Positions 54,100 through 63,023 of a stretch of DNA of 64,000 bases are shown here, one piece after another. The notes beneath the pieces were generated by a model. It searched no databases and was not told where the DNA came from. It saw nothing but the letters and a program-made list of their open reading frames with translations. The stretch lies in the NCBI GenBank assembly GCA_001464455.1, contig LNEI01000018.1, forward strand, positions 598,986 to 662,985, given 5' to 3'. A program made the position numbers and the translations under genes. Source of the stretch: Acidobacteria bacterium Ga0077534 (GTDB lineage Bacteria; Acidobacteriota; Blastocatellia; Pyrinomonadales; Pyrinomonadaceae). Position 1 is the stretch's first letter. The number at the start of each line of letters is the position of its first letter.

Positions 54100-54320
54100 G
54101 TCGCCAACGGCGACAAATACTAAAGCCTAGGGTGTAGTGAGGCTTTGCGAACGAAACCCTAGGTCACGTTAAGATATTCGTCCGTCGCTGAAAGCGACGT
54201 ATAATCGCAGGCGACATCCTGTTACTCGCCTTCAGCGAGCGAAATCAATTTAATACCTCGACCTAGGGTTCCGCCGAAGCGGCTTCACCCTAGGCTTTAA
54301 TGTGCGTCGCCGTTGGCGAC
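54100..54320. repeat. 221-base multi-hairpin inverted-repeat element
   Basis: The outer arms are GTCGCCAACGGCGAC and GTCGCCGTTGGCGAC. The next are TAAAGCCTAGGGTG...ACCCTAGGTC paired with GACCTAGGGTT...CACCCTAGGCTTTA. Inside are short hairpins (CGTCGCT-gaaa-GCGACG and TCGCctTCAGCGAGCG). It separates sufC from the GT-C gene, ending 6 bases before that gene's start. It has the layout of a REPIN or MITE. Confidence 0.8.
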
Positions 54321-54353
54321 AAAACTGATGAGCAGTTCAGCTCGGCGAAAATT

Positions 54354-55106
54354 CTAAACCGCCGCTCCCTTCACCCAATCGTACCCTTTCTCTTCTAGTT
54401 CAAGAGCAAGTTCCTTCCCGCCTTCCTTGACGATCTTGCCGTTTGCCAAAACGTGAACAAAGTCAGGCTGGATGTAGTTCAAGAGACGCTGATAGTGCGT
54501 CACCAGAATGATCGCATTCTCGCTCGAACGCAATTTATTTACGCCCTCGGCGACTATACGCAGGGCGTCGATGTCTAGGCCGGAATCGGTCTCGTCCAGC
54601 ACTGCGAGCTTCGGCTCAAGCACCGCCATTTGCAGTATCTCGTTACGCTTTTTCTCACCGCCCGAAAAGCCCTCGTTGACCGAACGCTTAAAAAACTGCG
54701 GGTCCATATCGACGATCTTGGCTTTTTCTTTCAGGTAGTCGTTGAATTCGAGCGGATCGAGTTCTTCCAGCCCGTGATGCAGCATCTTTTGGTTGTAGGC
54801 AAGCCGCAGGAACTGCGAATTTGATACGCCCGGAACCTCGACCGGATACTGAAACGCCATAAAAACGCCCTCACGAGCACGTTCGTCCGGTTCCAGTTCA
54901 AGCAAGTTCTTGCCTTCAAAAAGCACCTCGCCCGAGATCACTTCATACGTCGGATGCCCGGCCAGGACCTTCGACAAAGTCGATTTCCCCGACCCATTCG
55001 GCCCCATGATCGCGTGAACCTCACCCTTTTTGACCTGCAGATTCAGGCCCTTCAAAATTTCTTTGCCTTCGATACCGGCATGTAGGTCTTTCACTTCTAA
55101 CAACAT
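54354..55106 (-). CDS. sufC: SufC ATPase
   Basis: ABC-type ATPase of the SufBC2D complex. Walker [15 protein letters not shown], signature [20 protein letters not shown], Walker [14 protein letters not shown]. Start M-L-L-E-V-K-D-L at 55106, five bases after the nucleotidyltransferase stop. 250 residues. Confidence 0.96.
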   Translation of the reverse strand: MLLEVKDLHAGIEGKEILKGLNLQVKKGEVHAIMGPNGSGKSTLSKVLAGHPTYEVISGEVLFEGKNLLELEPDERAREGVFMAFQYPVEVPGVSNSQFLRLAYNQKMLHHGLEELDPLEFNDYLKEKAKIVDMDPQFFKRSVNEGFSGGEKKRNEILQMAVLEPKLAVLDETDSGLDIDALRIVAEGVNKLRSSENAIILVTHYQRLLNYIQPDFVHVLANGKIVKEGGKELALELEEKGYDWVKGAAV

Positions 55107-55111
55107 AGAAT

Positions 55112-55885
55112 TCAATTCCAAACTTCCTTTAATGTAGAGCGAAACAGCTCATCTAAAACTTGCGTTTGCGGCTTATCAACCGTGTCGACCTCACCGACAA
55201 GATCAGAGAAACGCCTGATCTTTGCAGACAGCATTTCATTAAGTACATCGATTCGAGGTTCTTCCCGAAGTTCCTCTCCGGCCATCTTTCGAACCAGCAG
55301 ATCGTCGATGGCATCACGCACCTTCGGATCTTTCACCTGTGATTCCACCAGTCGGTGAAATTCCATAGGTGGAAAACTATTTTCATTGACTATCCAGTCG
55401 CACGCGAGTACCGGTCTCAGTACGTAAAAATATTTCTTTATCTTCACTAACTCGCGATCCTTCAGAAACTCGTTAAAGTTTCCCTTTGCCATGCTCAAAT
55501 AGTGGTACATGCATGACTTCGGATTAAAGTACCTTGTACTCAAATCACGGAGCTTTTCTGCTGTCGAAAACTGCTCAAGATAAACGATCGGGCTTCGCAG
55601 CCACTCAAGCATCGGCGGATTCGACTTTCGAAAAAGTCTGAGAGCCTTTCGCAATTCCCAACCAGCGAGATCGATATCGTTATCCAATATTTCTTCCTGC
55701 GAATCCTTGTACTGATCAATTCTCAAATACCAATCCAACTTGTGTACATAGATATACCTGACATCCCAATCGCTGTCCGTCGAAGCAAATCCCCACGCAC
55801 GGCTTCCACTCTCGACGGCAAGCAATATCTTGATGTCATTCACCTCCTCAATCCGGGAAAGCTCCTTTTGGATTTCTTCAATCAT
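55112..55885 (-). CDS. Nucleotidyltransferase of the polymerase-beta superfamily
   Basis: 257-residue soluble protein with the metal and catalytic pattern [24 protein letters not shown] typical of the YcgL/RlaP-type (PF10127-like) family, which is of uncertain role but may modify RNA or nucleotides. A C-terminal helical part follows. Overlaps the GNAT gene by ATGA and leads into sufC. Family call is strong; substrate unknown. Confidence 0.85.
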   Translation of the reverse strand: MIEEIQKELSRIEEVNDIKILLAVESGSRAWGFASTDSDWDVRYIYVHKLDWYLRIDQYKDSQEEILDNDIDLAGWELRKALRLFRKSNPPMLEWLRSPIVYLEQFSTAEKLRDLSTRYFNPKSCMYHYLSMAKGNFNEFLKDRELVKIKKYFYVLRPVLACDWIVNENSFPPMEFHRLVESQVKDPKVRDAIDDLLVRKMAGEELREEPRIDVLNEMLSAKIRRFSDLVGEVDTVDKPQTQVLDELFRSTLKEVWN

Positions 55886-56385
55886 CGATCTTCAAACTTC
55901 TCCATCTCCAGCCCCGGCGTTCCGTACCATTCGTCAGCCGTCGTATCTCGTACCCATCGAAAACCGTGCTTCTCGTACAACTGCCTCGCACCGCTGGTGA
56001 AATAGGTCGTGTACAAAAAGATGCGGTCGCGGTCCGTCGTCCTCCAAAATTCGTCGATAGCCTCCATCAGCCGATGAGCTACGCCGCGGCCTTGAGCGTC
56101 CGGTCTGACCGCCATGCTTCGGATGTAGACGCCTTCGGGTTCAAAGATGACCGAAACGGTGCCGACTATCCGGCCATCGATCACCGCGACCCACATCGGG
56201 CCTTCGTCAAATCTCGCTCGAACCAGCTCAGCCGACGGCGTAACGACATCAAACGCTTCGTCGGTATAATGCTCGCGAACGGTCGAGAACGCCTCGAACA
56301 AGACCTCAGCGATCGCAGCTTCGTCGCCCGGTACCGCGAGCCTTATCTCAGGCACGGGCAGCTTTTTCTTCTCCGGCCTCGACAT
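55882..56385 (-). CDS. GNAT-family N-acetyltransferase
   Basis: 167 residues with the acetyl-CoA pyrophosphate motif RPDAQGRGVAHRLMEAI and family strand pairs VAVIDGRIVGTVSVIFEP. Overlaps the PhzF-type gene by 38 bases at its start and the nucleotidyltransferase by four at its end. Acceptor amine not known. Confidence 0.87.
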   Translation of the reverse strand: MSRPEKKKLPVPEIRLAVPGDEAAIAEVLFEAFSTVREHYTDEAFDVVTPSAELVRARFDEGPMWVAVIDGRIVGTVSVIFEPEGVYIRSMAVRPDAQGRGVAHRLMEAIDEFWRTTDRDRIFLYTTYFTSGARQLYEKHGFRWVRDTTADEWYGTPGLEMEKFEDR

Positions 56386-57157
56386 ATATTTCGCCCTTCA
56401 AAAACAAGACGGCATTGCCGCCGATCTTCACGCGGTCGCCCGCAAATTCGCAATAGATCTCGCCGCCGCGTCCACTAAGTTGACGTGCGAACATCTCAGT
56501 TTTACCAAGCTTCTCGGCCCAGTACGGGATCAGATTACAATGAGCGGAACCCGTCACCGGATCTTCGTTTATCCCCGCTTCCGGAGCGAAAAATCGCGAT
56601 ACAAAATCGCTATCGGTTCCCGGTGCCGTCACGATGACCGCATGCGTTTTGATCTTGCCGAGGGCGTCAAAGTTCGGGTCGATCGCGAGAATATCGCCTT
56701 CGTTCTCGTAGACCAAAAAGTAATCACGCGACTTCAGAACTTCCTTTGGCACCAGGCCGATCGCCTCAAAAAGTCCTTCCGGAGCTTCAGCCGCAACCGG
56801 GGGACGCGACGGGAAATCGAGAACCAGTCGGTCGCCTGCGCGCTCGACCATCAGCAGACCGCTTTTGGAATGAAATCGCAGCACCTCTTCCTTCGCTCCC
56901 AGCTGGTCGAACAAAACATAAGCCGTCGCGAGCGTCGCGTGCCCGCACAGGTCGATCTCAAACGTCGGCGTAAACCACCGAAGCTGATAACCATTATCGC
57001 CCGGAACAAAAAAAGCGGTCTCGCTCAGATTATTCTCAAGAGCGATCGCCTGCATAACCTCATCGGGCAGCCACGCATCAAGGGGCACAACAGCCGCCGG
57101 ATTTCCGCCGAACGGTTTCGATGTAAAAGCGTCAACCTGATAAATATTCAGCTTCAT
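56348..57157 (-). CDS. PhzF-family isomerase/epimerase-like protein
   Basis: 269-residue PhzF-fold protein. Active-site Glu in NNLSETAFFV, with GNPAAVVPLDAWLP, DLCGHATLATAYVL and EDPVTGSAHCNLIPYWAEKLG all matching. Members isomerise small metabolites; this one's substrate is unknown. Tightly coupled with flanking genes. Confidence 0.88.
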   Translation of the reverse strand: MKLNIYQVDAFTSKPFGGNPAAVVPLDAWLPDEVMQAIALENNLSETAFFVPGDNGYQLRWFTPTFEIDLCGHATLATAYVLFDQLGAKEEVLRFHSKSGLLMVERAGDRLVLDFPSRPPVAAEAPEGLFEAIGLVPKEVLKSRDYFLVYENEGDILAIDPNFDALGKIKTHAVIVTAPGTDSDFVSRFFAPEAGINEDPVTGSAHCNLIPYWAEKLGKTEMFARQLSGRGGEIYCEFAGDRVKIGGNAVLFLKGEIYVEAGEEKAARA

Positions 57158-57429
57158 TTCGCCACCTTCAGCTCCTGCGTTTCCATGAACCGCTGCTCCG
57201 CCTCATCCCGCCGCCATTTCACAAACCCACGCAGATGCATCACAAAAAATATCGAGCTGCCCGCGACGACCGCATAGCTGCCGACGATCAGCCCAAACGT
57301 GATCCAGCTCAGACTCGCCATCATAAATACCAGAAACCCGAGCTTGTTCTTATTGCCAAGCAAAGTGACCGCCGTCAAACCGCACAGCGTCGCAAACCAG
57401 TCGATACCGTAATACTGAAAAAAATTCAT
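57154..57429 (-). CDS. Small membrane protein, PnuC-like
   Basis: 91 residues with about three hydrophobic segments: FATLCGLTAVTLLG, LVFMMASLSWITFGLIVG, YAVVAGSSIFFVMHLRGF. The charged C-terminus (RRDEAEQRFMETQE) is cytoplasmic. It is reminiscent of a shortened PnuC-type protein, but not clearly one. Overlaps the PhzF gene by four bases. Confidence 0.6.
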   Translation of the reverse strand: MNFFQYYGIDWFATLCGLTAVTLLGNKNKLGFLVFMMASLSWITFGLIVGSYAVVAGSSIFFVMHLRGFVKWRRDEAEQRFMETQELKVAK

Positions 57430-57453
57430 CTACTTTCACCTTTACCCCCAGCT

Positions 57454-57503
57454 CCCCTCCTTACGAAGGAGGGGATGCAGCCGTTTCGGCTGACGGGGTG
57501 GTT
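57454..57503. repeat. CCCCTCC/GGGGTGG repeat copy
   Basis: CCCCTCC-TTACGAA-GGAGGGG followed by GCAGCCG-TTT-CGGCTGACGGGGTGG, a double-hairpin unit of the same family as the tandem repeats at 63604-64000. Located between the small membrane protein and RidA genes. Confidence 0.75.
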
Positions 57504-57524
57504 CTCCGACGCCTCACCGTGACG

Positions 57525-58019
57525 CTACTTCACCCGGTCGCTACCCCTCGGAGTTCTGACAACCGCCACCGCCTCGATCTCGATCTTCGCGTCACGTGGC
57601 AGCCGCGCGACCTGAACCGTCGATCTTGCCGGGAACGGAGCCTTAAAATGTTTCGCGTAAACCTCGTTCATCTTCGCGAAATCGTTCATATCGGCGAGAA
57701 AGACCGTGGTCTTTACGACATCATCAGTCGAGCTTCCCGCAGCTTTTAATACCGCAGCAATGTTCTTTAGCGCCTGCTCGGTCTGCTGTTCTATTCCGCC
57801 TTCGACGAGCGTCCCGGTCTTAAGGTCCGTTCCGATCTGTCCAGCGGTGTAAATAAAACCGTTTGCGATGATCGCCTGCGAATACGGGCCGATCGCCTTC
57901 GGAGCCTCCGCCGTCTCAACTGCACGCTTGACCGCCTTCTGTGCCGAAACCTCCATCGCGCCGCCACTAACAACGGTCAGCAACGCGATAACCAGTAACC
58001 ATTTCCCATCGATCTTCAT
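57525..58019 (-). CDS. Exported RidA-family protein
   Basis: 164 residues: signal peptide (MKIDGKWLLVIALLTVVSGGAMEVSA) followed by a full RidA/YjgF domain (IGPYSQAIIANGFIYTAGQIG, with catalytic Arg in FPARSTVQVARLPRDAKIEIEAVA). RidA proteins deaminate reactive enamines and imines, normally in the cytosol; this one is predicted to be periplasmic. It follows the SbtA gene by 4 bases. Confidence 0.88.
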   Translation of the reverse strand: MKIDGKWLLVIALLTVVSGGAMEVSAQKAVKRAVETAEAPKAIGPYSQAIIANGFIYTAGQIGTDLKTGTLVEGGIEQQTEQALKNIAAVLKAAGSSTDDVVKTTVFLADMNDFAKMNEVYAKHFKAPFPARSTVQVARLPRDAKIEIEAVAVVRTPRGSDRVK

Positions 58020-58023
58020 AGCG

Positions 58024-58995
58024 TTAATAAAAATTCACGTACTTCACCGCTGCATAGTAAACCGGCATTCCTATCGTGATATTGAACGGAAACGTCACGC
58101 CCAAAGCCATCGGGATATAAAGCCCCGGATCGGCCTTCGGGGCCGCGAGCCGCATCGCCGCCGGAACCGCGATGTAAGACGCGCTCGCCGCCAGCACGCC
58201 AAACATGAACCGATTCCCCGGATCCGTAGTTATCAAACCGCTGATGATCGCAAACGCAACGCCATTTATCAGCGGGATCACTATGGCAAAAGCGGCAACA
58301 AACCAACCGTATTTGCGAAAAGCCCCGAAACGACGCGCCGTGACCATTCCCATTTCCAGCAAAAAGATCGCCAGAAAGCCTTTGAAGATGTCCGTCGTAA
58401 AGGGCTTAATTCCCTCAGCCTGCTTGCTGTCGGCGATGATGCCGATGATCAGGCTGCCTGTTACCATCAGGACGCTTCCGTTCGTTAGCGAATGATGGAA
58501 AATGCTTTTCAACTTCCCGCGGCCGCTCGACTCCTTGTCAAATTTGAGCATCAGGATCACGCCGATCACGATCGCCGGCGTCTCCATCAGGGCCATCACC
58601 GCGACCATGTGGCCGCCAAATGTCTGCTGCTGAGCCTCAAGAAACGACGTGGCTGCTACAAAGGTAACGGCGCTGACCGAGCCGTAGGTCGCCGCAACTG
58701 CGGCCGCGTCGCTCACCTCCATCCTTCGTTTCAAGATGAAAAAGGTATACAACGGCACCAAACTCGCCGCGACGATCCCGAGCAAAAGCGACAGGAATAT
58801 CTCTGTCGTAAACTCGCTGTGCGCCAACTCCTGGCCGCCCTTAAACCCGATCGCAAACAGCAGATACAGCGAGATGAACTTGATCGTAGTCGACGGTATC
58901 TCGAGATCGCTTTTGATCAACGTCGCGATTATCCCCAACGCGAAAAACAAAAGCGTCGGGTTCGTCAAACTAGATAAGATCAGTTGTAGATCCAT
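58024..58995 (-). CDS. sbtA: SbtA-type sodium-dependent bicarbonate carrier
   Basis: 323-residue membrane protein with about ten spans and the SbtA halves: GFKGGQELAHSEFTTEI and ATYGSVSAVTFVAATSFLEAQ. SbtA family members are high-affinity Na+/HCO3- symporters in cyanobacteria and are present in other phyla as well. There is no SbtB (PII-like) gene next to it. It lies between two RidA genes, 10 bases after one and 4 bases before the other. Confidence 0.9.
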   Translation of the reverse strand: MDLQLILSSLTNPTLLFFALGIIATLIKSDLEIPSTTIKFISLYLLFAIGFKGGQELAHSEFTTEIFLSLLLGIVAASLVPLYTFFILKRRMEVSDAAAVAATYGSVSAVTFVAATSFLEAQQQTFGGHMVAVMALMETPAIVIGVILMLKFDKESSGRGKLKSIFHHSLTNGSVLMVTGSLIIGIIADSKQAEGIKPFTTDIFKGFLAIFLLEMGMVTARRFGAFRKYGWFVAAFAIVIPLINGVAFAIISGLITTDPGNRFMFGVLAASASYIAVPAAMRLAAPKADPGLYIPMALGVTFPFNITIGMPVYYAAVKYVNFY

Positions 58996-59005
58996 TTTTC
59001 AAAGA

Positions 59006-59386
59006 TCAATCCGCCTTCGCCGCGATCGCCTGTATCTCGATCTTCGTCCCAAAATGCAGGTCCTTCACCGGCACGATCGCCCTCGCCGGACGATGATCGC
59101 CCATCACGCGGGCGTAAGCAGCGTTCACCGCACCCCACAATTCCATATCCGAAACGTAGATCGTCATCTGCAAAACGTGGCCCAGATCGCTACCTGCCGC
59201 CTGCAGCACAGCCTCGACATTCCTCAAAGCAAGCTCCGTCTGCTCACCAATATCCCCCGTAAAAGGTTCCCGCGTATCCAGCGACATCGGAAGTTGACCA
59301 GAAACAAAGATCAGCCCGTTATGCTCAACCCCAGGGGAGTAATGGCCTTTTGGCTGCGGTTGGCCGTCCGGTTGAATATTCAACAT
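59006..59386 (-). CDS. Cytosolic RidA-family protein
   Basis: 126-residue soluble RidA/YjgF domain with no signal peptide. YSPGVEHNGLIFVSGQLP, and the Arg-bearing strand HRPARAIVPVKDLHFGTKIEIQAIA. A second Rid copy clearly different from the exported one at 57525-58019. Both flank sbtA. Confidence 0.88.
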   Translation of the reverse strand: MLNIQPDGQPQPKGHYSPGVEHNGLIFVSGQLPMSLDTREPFTGDIGEQTELALRNVEAVLQAAGSDLGHVLQMTIYVSDMELWGAVNAAYARVMGDHRPARAIVPVKDLHFGTKIEIQAIAAKAD

Positions 59387-59486
59387 AATTTAATACCCCA
59401 AATAAAATACTTCCTTATTCAAAAAGATTCGGCTCCGGAGACACGCTCATCGAAGCCGAATCCCGATAAAATTTTATACTCTAAAG

Positions 59487-60080
59487 CTACTTTGCAGGCT
59501 TATACGGCAGCGATGAATGGTGTAGGAAGATCTTAAGTTTTCCATACTCATCCATCTTAAATCCCCAGGTCTTATCAACAACAGTCTCATTTCCCGCCTT
59601 GTCGTAAAGGTAAATGTTGCCTGTCGTTACGGCAACAGTTCCGTTTACGATGATGCCCGCATTCTTTGTCTTATAGCCAACCCAACCCTTCAGGGCAAAG
59701 CCCGTGTCGTTCTTATACTTTGAATTACCACCGACAAAATATGCCATCGCTCCTTCCTTGTCGAGGCGAAAAGTCTGGTCGCCTGTCGTTAGCGTCGGCT
59801 TAAATAGGACTATCCCATTCGCATAGTTATAACCCTTATCGATCTCTTCGGATGCTACCTTGCGATAGTCCCCGCTTTCCATGTGCGTCTTGCTTATCTT
59901 GAGCAGTGACTCGGCCCATTTCTTCTGTGCCTCGATCACCATTTCTTCCGTAATGTTATAGTTTGTGAGCTTATGACCGGGGATCACCTCTTGAGCGACT
60001 GCCGAGCTAACTGCGAACGCAGCGATCACCAAACCGAACGCGATAAACCTTACAGTTTTTGTTAACGATATTGCTTTCAT
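59487..60080 (-). CDS. Exported NTF2-like protein
   Basis: 197 residues with a signal peptide (VRFIAFGLVIAAFAVSSAVAQ). The body has NTF2-like strands and ends HHSSLPYKPAK, a pattern seen in CaMKII-association/SnoaL-like domains. Function unknown. Downstream of a strong terminator hairpin after sufB, so it has its own promoter. Confidence 0.7.
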   Translation of the reverse strand: MKAISLTKTVRFIAFGLVIAAFAVSSAVAQEVIPGHKLTNYNITEEMVIEAQKKWAESLLKISKTHMESGDYRKVASEEIDKGYNYANGIVLFKPTLTTGDQTFRLDKEGAMAYFVGGNSKYKNDTGFALKGWVGYKTKNAGIIVNGTVAVTTGNIYLYDKAGNETVVDKTWGFKMDEYGKLKIFLHHSSLPYKPAK

Positions 60081-60144
60081 TTTAATCTGTTCCTGCCTTA
60101 TTTAGATTTCTTTCAGCGAAGTCGGCAACCTAACGCAAGGCACA

Positions 60145-60198
60145 CAAAAAGACCCTTCGCGCGAATTTGCCGATTCCAACAAAAACCGCGAAAGGTCT
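60145..60198 (-). terminator. Strong Rho-independent terminator after sufB
   Basis: Minus strand AGACCTTTCGCG...CGCGAAGGGTCT followed by TTTTTGTGTG; twelve pairs with one G-U. It separates rrf2-sufB from the rest of the suf array. Confidence 0.85.
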
Positions 60199-60381
60199 CG
60201 ATACTTTACCAGTAAAACCGGAATGCCTTCAGGCGTTCGTAATGACGGCTTTACCAACCCAAAATCGGGTGATCTACTCCCCTCTCACAGTATCCAAAAT
60301 AAGTGAAAGCTTACTTTTTTGTCAAGAAACAAATTATTAAATTGTCAAAGATCCACTGCATCGACCCAAAGTCGACTGCGA

Positions 60382-61821
60382 CTAACCCACACTTCCTTCC
60401 AACTTCAACCCCAGCAACTTCGTTGCCTCAACAGCGTATTCCATCGGCAGTTCGCGAAAAACTTCCTTGCAAAAGCCGTTAATGATCAACGAAACGGCAT
60501 CTTCCTGCGGAATTCCGCGTTGCTGTAAATAGAACAACTGGTCTTCGCTGATCTTTGACGTCGTGGCTTCGTGTTCGACCTTAGCGGTGTTGTTGAGGAC
60601 CTCGATGTAGGGGAACGTGTTCGCCTCGGACTTGCCGCCGATTAGCATTGAGTCGCATTGGGTGTAGTTACGAGCACCTTCGGCCTTTGGCATTATTTTG
60701 ACGAGACCGCGATAGCTGTTGTTCGATTTTCCGGCCGAGATGCCTTTTGAGATGATCGTGGATTTTGTGTTTTTGCCGAGATGGATCATCTTGGTGCCGG
60801 TGTCGGCGATCTGGGCGTTGTTGGTGAGGGCGACCGAGTAGAATTCGCCGATCGAATTGTCTCCCTGCAGGATCACACTCGGATACTTCCATGTGATCGC
60901 CGAACCGGTCTCAACCTGTGTCCACGAAATTTTCGAACGCACACCGCGACACGCACCACGCTTGGTCACAAAATTATAAATGCCACCCTTGCCGTTTTCG
61001 TCGCCGGCGTACCAGTTTTGAACGGTCGAATATTTGATCTCGGCGTCGTCTAGAGCCACAAGCTCAACAACCGCCGCGTGCAGCTGATTGGTATCGAACT
61101 GCGGCGCCGTACAGCCTTCGTTATAGGCAACGTAACCGCCTTCTTCTGCAACAATTAGCGTGCGTTCGAACTGCCCAGCTTCCTGCGTATTAATGCGAAA
61201 ATAGGTCGAAAGCTCCATCGGGCAGCGGACGCCTTTTGGGATAAAGACGAACGAGCCGTCCGAGAAAACCGCCGAGTTCAAAGCCGCGTAATAATTGTCG
61301 CCAACCGGCACGACCGAGCCCAGATATTTCTGGATCTTGTCCGGATAAAGCTCGACCGCTTCGGTAAACGAGCAAAATATCACACCTGCCTCGAGCAGCT
61401 TTTTCTTATACGTCGTTGCCACCGAAACGGAATCAAACACCGCATCGACCGCCACATTTGCAAGCATCTTCTGCTCGGTGATCGGGATGCCGAGTTTTTC
61501 AAAAGTTCGCAGCAATTCCGGATCGACCTCGTCCAGGCTCGCTTTCGAAGGCTTCTGTTTCGGGGCCGAATAATACGAAATGTTCTGAAAATCGATCGGT
61601 GGATAATCAAAATTTGCCCAGTGGTCCGGCTGCTCCATCGTGAGCCATTTCCGGTATGCCTTCAGCCGGAACTCAAGCATCCATTCGGGCTCGTTCTTTT
61701 TCGACGAAATGAGCCGCACCGTGTCCTCGGACAATCCGCGAGCGATCGTCTCCGTCTCAATATCCGTGACAAAGCCGTATTTGTATTCCCGATTTGTAAG
61801 TAATTCTGCTGCTGTCGACAT
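60382..61821 (-). CDS. sufB: SufB Fe-S assembly scaffold subunit
   Basis: Core scaffold of SufBC2D. 479 residues with diagnostic [38 protein letters not shown]-type [28 protein letters not shown] and the C-terminal [19 protein letters not shown] with conserved Cys and Glu-His residues for cluster assembly. It is separated from Rrf2 (stop at 61912) by a palindromic repeat. Confidence 0.97.
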   Translation of the reverse strand: MSTAAELLTNREYKYGFVTDIETETIARGLSEDTVRLISSKKNEPEWMLEFRLKAYRKWLTMEQPDHWANFDYPPIDFQNISYYSAPKQKPSKASLDEVDPELLRTFEKLGIPITEQKMLANVAVDAVFDSVSVATTYKKKLLEAGVIFCSFTEAVELYPDKIQKYLGSVVPVGDNYYAALNSAVFSDGSFVFIPKGVRCPMELSTYFRINTQEAGQFERTLIVAEEGGYVAYNEGCTAPQFDTNQLHAAVVELVALDDAEIKYSTVQNWYAGDENGKGGIYNFVTKRGACRGVRSKISWTQVETGSAITWKYPSVILQGDNSIGEFYSVALTNNAQIADTGTKMIHLGKNTKSTIISKGISAGKSNNSYRGLVKIMPKAEGARNYTQCDSMLIGGKSEANTFPYIEVLNNTAKVEHEATTSKISEDQLFYLQQRGIPQEDAVSLIINGFCKEVFRELPMEYAVEATKLLGLKLEGSVG

Positions 61822-61832
61822 AAGTAAAACCT

Positions 61833-61907
61833 TTTTGCCACGAATTACACGAATGGCACGAATAAGGAAGTCTTAATTTGTGTAATTCGTGTCATTCGTG
61901 GCCAAAA
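61833..61907. repeat. Palindromic intergenic repeat, family CACGAATTACACGAA
   Basis: Arms TTTTGcCACGAAttacACGAAT and ATTCGTgtcATTCGTGGcCAAAA, with a loop of about 29 bases. Sits between rrf2 and sufB and may influence their read-through. Confidence 0.75.
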
Positions 61908-61911
61908 CCTC

Positions 61912-62391
61912 TTAAAATCTCTGCGCTTCCAGCGTCCGGTGTATTCCCTGGATCGAATGAAACATCTCGCCGACCGCCAGTTCGTTGCCAACGAGTTGAG
62001 CAAGCGTGATCTTTGACAGGGCATTTTCGACTATCTCGTGAAGCCCGACGATCACCGGCCTAATTCCGCAATCGCCCTTATGAACGCACGTGTCGAGCAC
62101 GCCGGTATAGCTCTCGCAATGCTTATCAACGACGTCGGCGTCGAGAACCTTTATTATCTCGTTAAGCTTGATCTCGTCCGCCGGACGGGCGAGGCAATAG
62201 CCGCCCTTGGTACCGCGGGTCGACTGCACAAAATCCGCCTTGTTCAGCAGCCACATCAGCTTGCCGGCGTTCGCCGTCGAAATGCCCTCGCGTTCCGCGA
62301 TCTGCGGCAAGGTCAACGACTCGCCTTCCGGCAAATTTGCGAGCTGCACCAGGCATCGCAACCCATATTCTTCTTGTGCCGATATTTTCAT
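61912..62391 (-). CDS. Rrf2-family Fe-S-sensing regulator (SufR/IscR-like)
   Basis: 159-residue winged-helix regulator. HTH in SLTLPQIAEREGISTANAGKLMWLL and the Fe-S ligand cysteines C92, C102 and C108 (KHCESYTGVLDTCVHKGDCG). The ATG at 62391 is fixed by a promoter whose -10 lies just upstream; an ATG at 62421 would precede the start of transcription. Expected to repress suf genes when holding a cluster. Confidence 0.93.
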   Translation of the reverse strand: MKISAQEEYGLRCLVQLANLPEGESLTLPQIAEREGISTANAGKLMWLLNKADFVQSTRGTKGGYCLARPADEIKLNEIIKVLDADVVDKHCESYTGVLDTCVHKGDCGIRPVIVGLHEIVENALSKITLAQLVGNELAVGEMFHSIQGIHRTLEAQRF

Positions 62392-62411
62392 AAGCCAGTC
62401 ACCGTACTCAT

Positions 62412-62440
62412 ATATTCGCAAATCATTATTTTTTCGTCAA
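62412..62440 (-). promoter_or_regulatory. Promoter of the rrf2 regulator gene
   Basis: On the minus strand TTGACG, a 17-base spacer, GAATAT, followed by a transcript of about 14 bases before the ATG. The best promoter in the window. Confidence 0.65.
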
Positions 62441-62518
62441 GATTAGAACTCCATCGGCTGGCAGGCTAAAGTACGCACTTTGCAGCAAATCAAGCATTTT
62501 CGACCGTTTTACGCATTA

Positions 62519-62546
62519 TTGTACATTTCGTGCGGTTCTCTATATA
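62519..62546 (+). promoter_or_regulatory. Promoter for the 62579 gene
   Basis: TTGTAC, 16-base spacer, TATATA, facing right, divergent from the rrf2 promoter with about 75 bases between the two -35 boxes. Confidence 0.45.
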
Positions 62547-62578
62547 AATTTCCGCTCGTTTCGTGTACCTTCGCATAT

Positions 62579-62941
62579 ATGAATACTTGTGCTACCTGTA
62601 ATACACATTCGAACCTCGCGGTCAAACTTCCAAGATTCGTATCTGACGAAAAGCTAGCATTCGTCGAACGGGTCTGCGGGCTTTTGATCGAGAGCCGATT
62701 CAGCCACGGCCGTGCTGACGCGTGGGTAGAGCAGTATTCATTTTTCGATAAACCGCATGACGACATCATCCGCGCGCGTCCCCGGTTCGCATGGCCGGCT
62801 GCCGCTTACGGATCCGGCTTGCCGTCCGGGCTCAAGACGAGCGACAACTCTCACGGCCCGGTCGCCAGATCTTTCGAGACCGTTCCGTGCGCGGTTGATG
62901 CGTTCTCGGTATCGAGCCCCGCACGCGGTTCGCCGCTGTGA
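62579..62941 (+). CDS. Small hypothetical protein, 120 aa, divergent from rrf2
   Basis: Starts M-N-T-C-A-T-C-N-T-H (a CxxC), then KLPRFVSDEKLAFVERVCGLLIESRF. The C-terminal half is rich in Arg, Pro and Ser and looks less like folded protein. No family recognised. A promoter precedes it but there is no strong ribosome site. Could be a genuine Cys protein under Fe-S control or a spurious frame. Confidence 0.4.
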   Translation: MNTCATCNTHSNLAVKLPRFVSDEKLAFVERVCGLLIESRFSHGRADAWVEQYSFFDKPHDDIIRARPRFAWPAAAYGSGLPSGLKTSDNSHGPVARSFETVPCAVDAFSVSSPARGSPL

Positions 62942-63023
62942 GCAGGTCGTGTTCACTGCAAACCTTAACCCGTTTTTTTTGACTGGATATTTGAAAATTT
63001 AGAGAGAGCGTGCGAAACGAAAG

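Noticed and set aside
56480..57277. 265-residue plus-strand frame opposite PhzF
   Set aside because: Antisense to a PhzF gene with its catalytic Glu; no domain.
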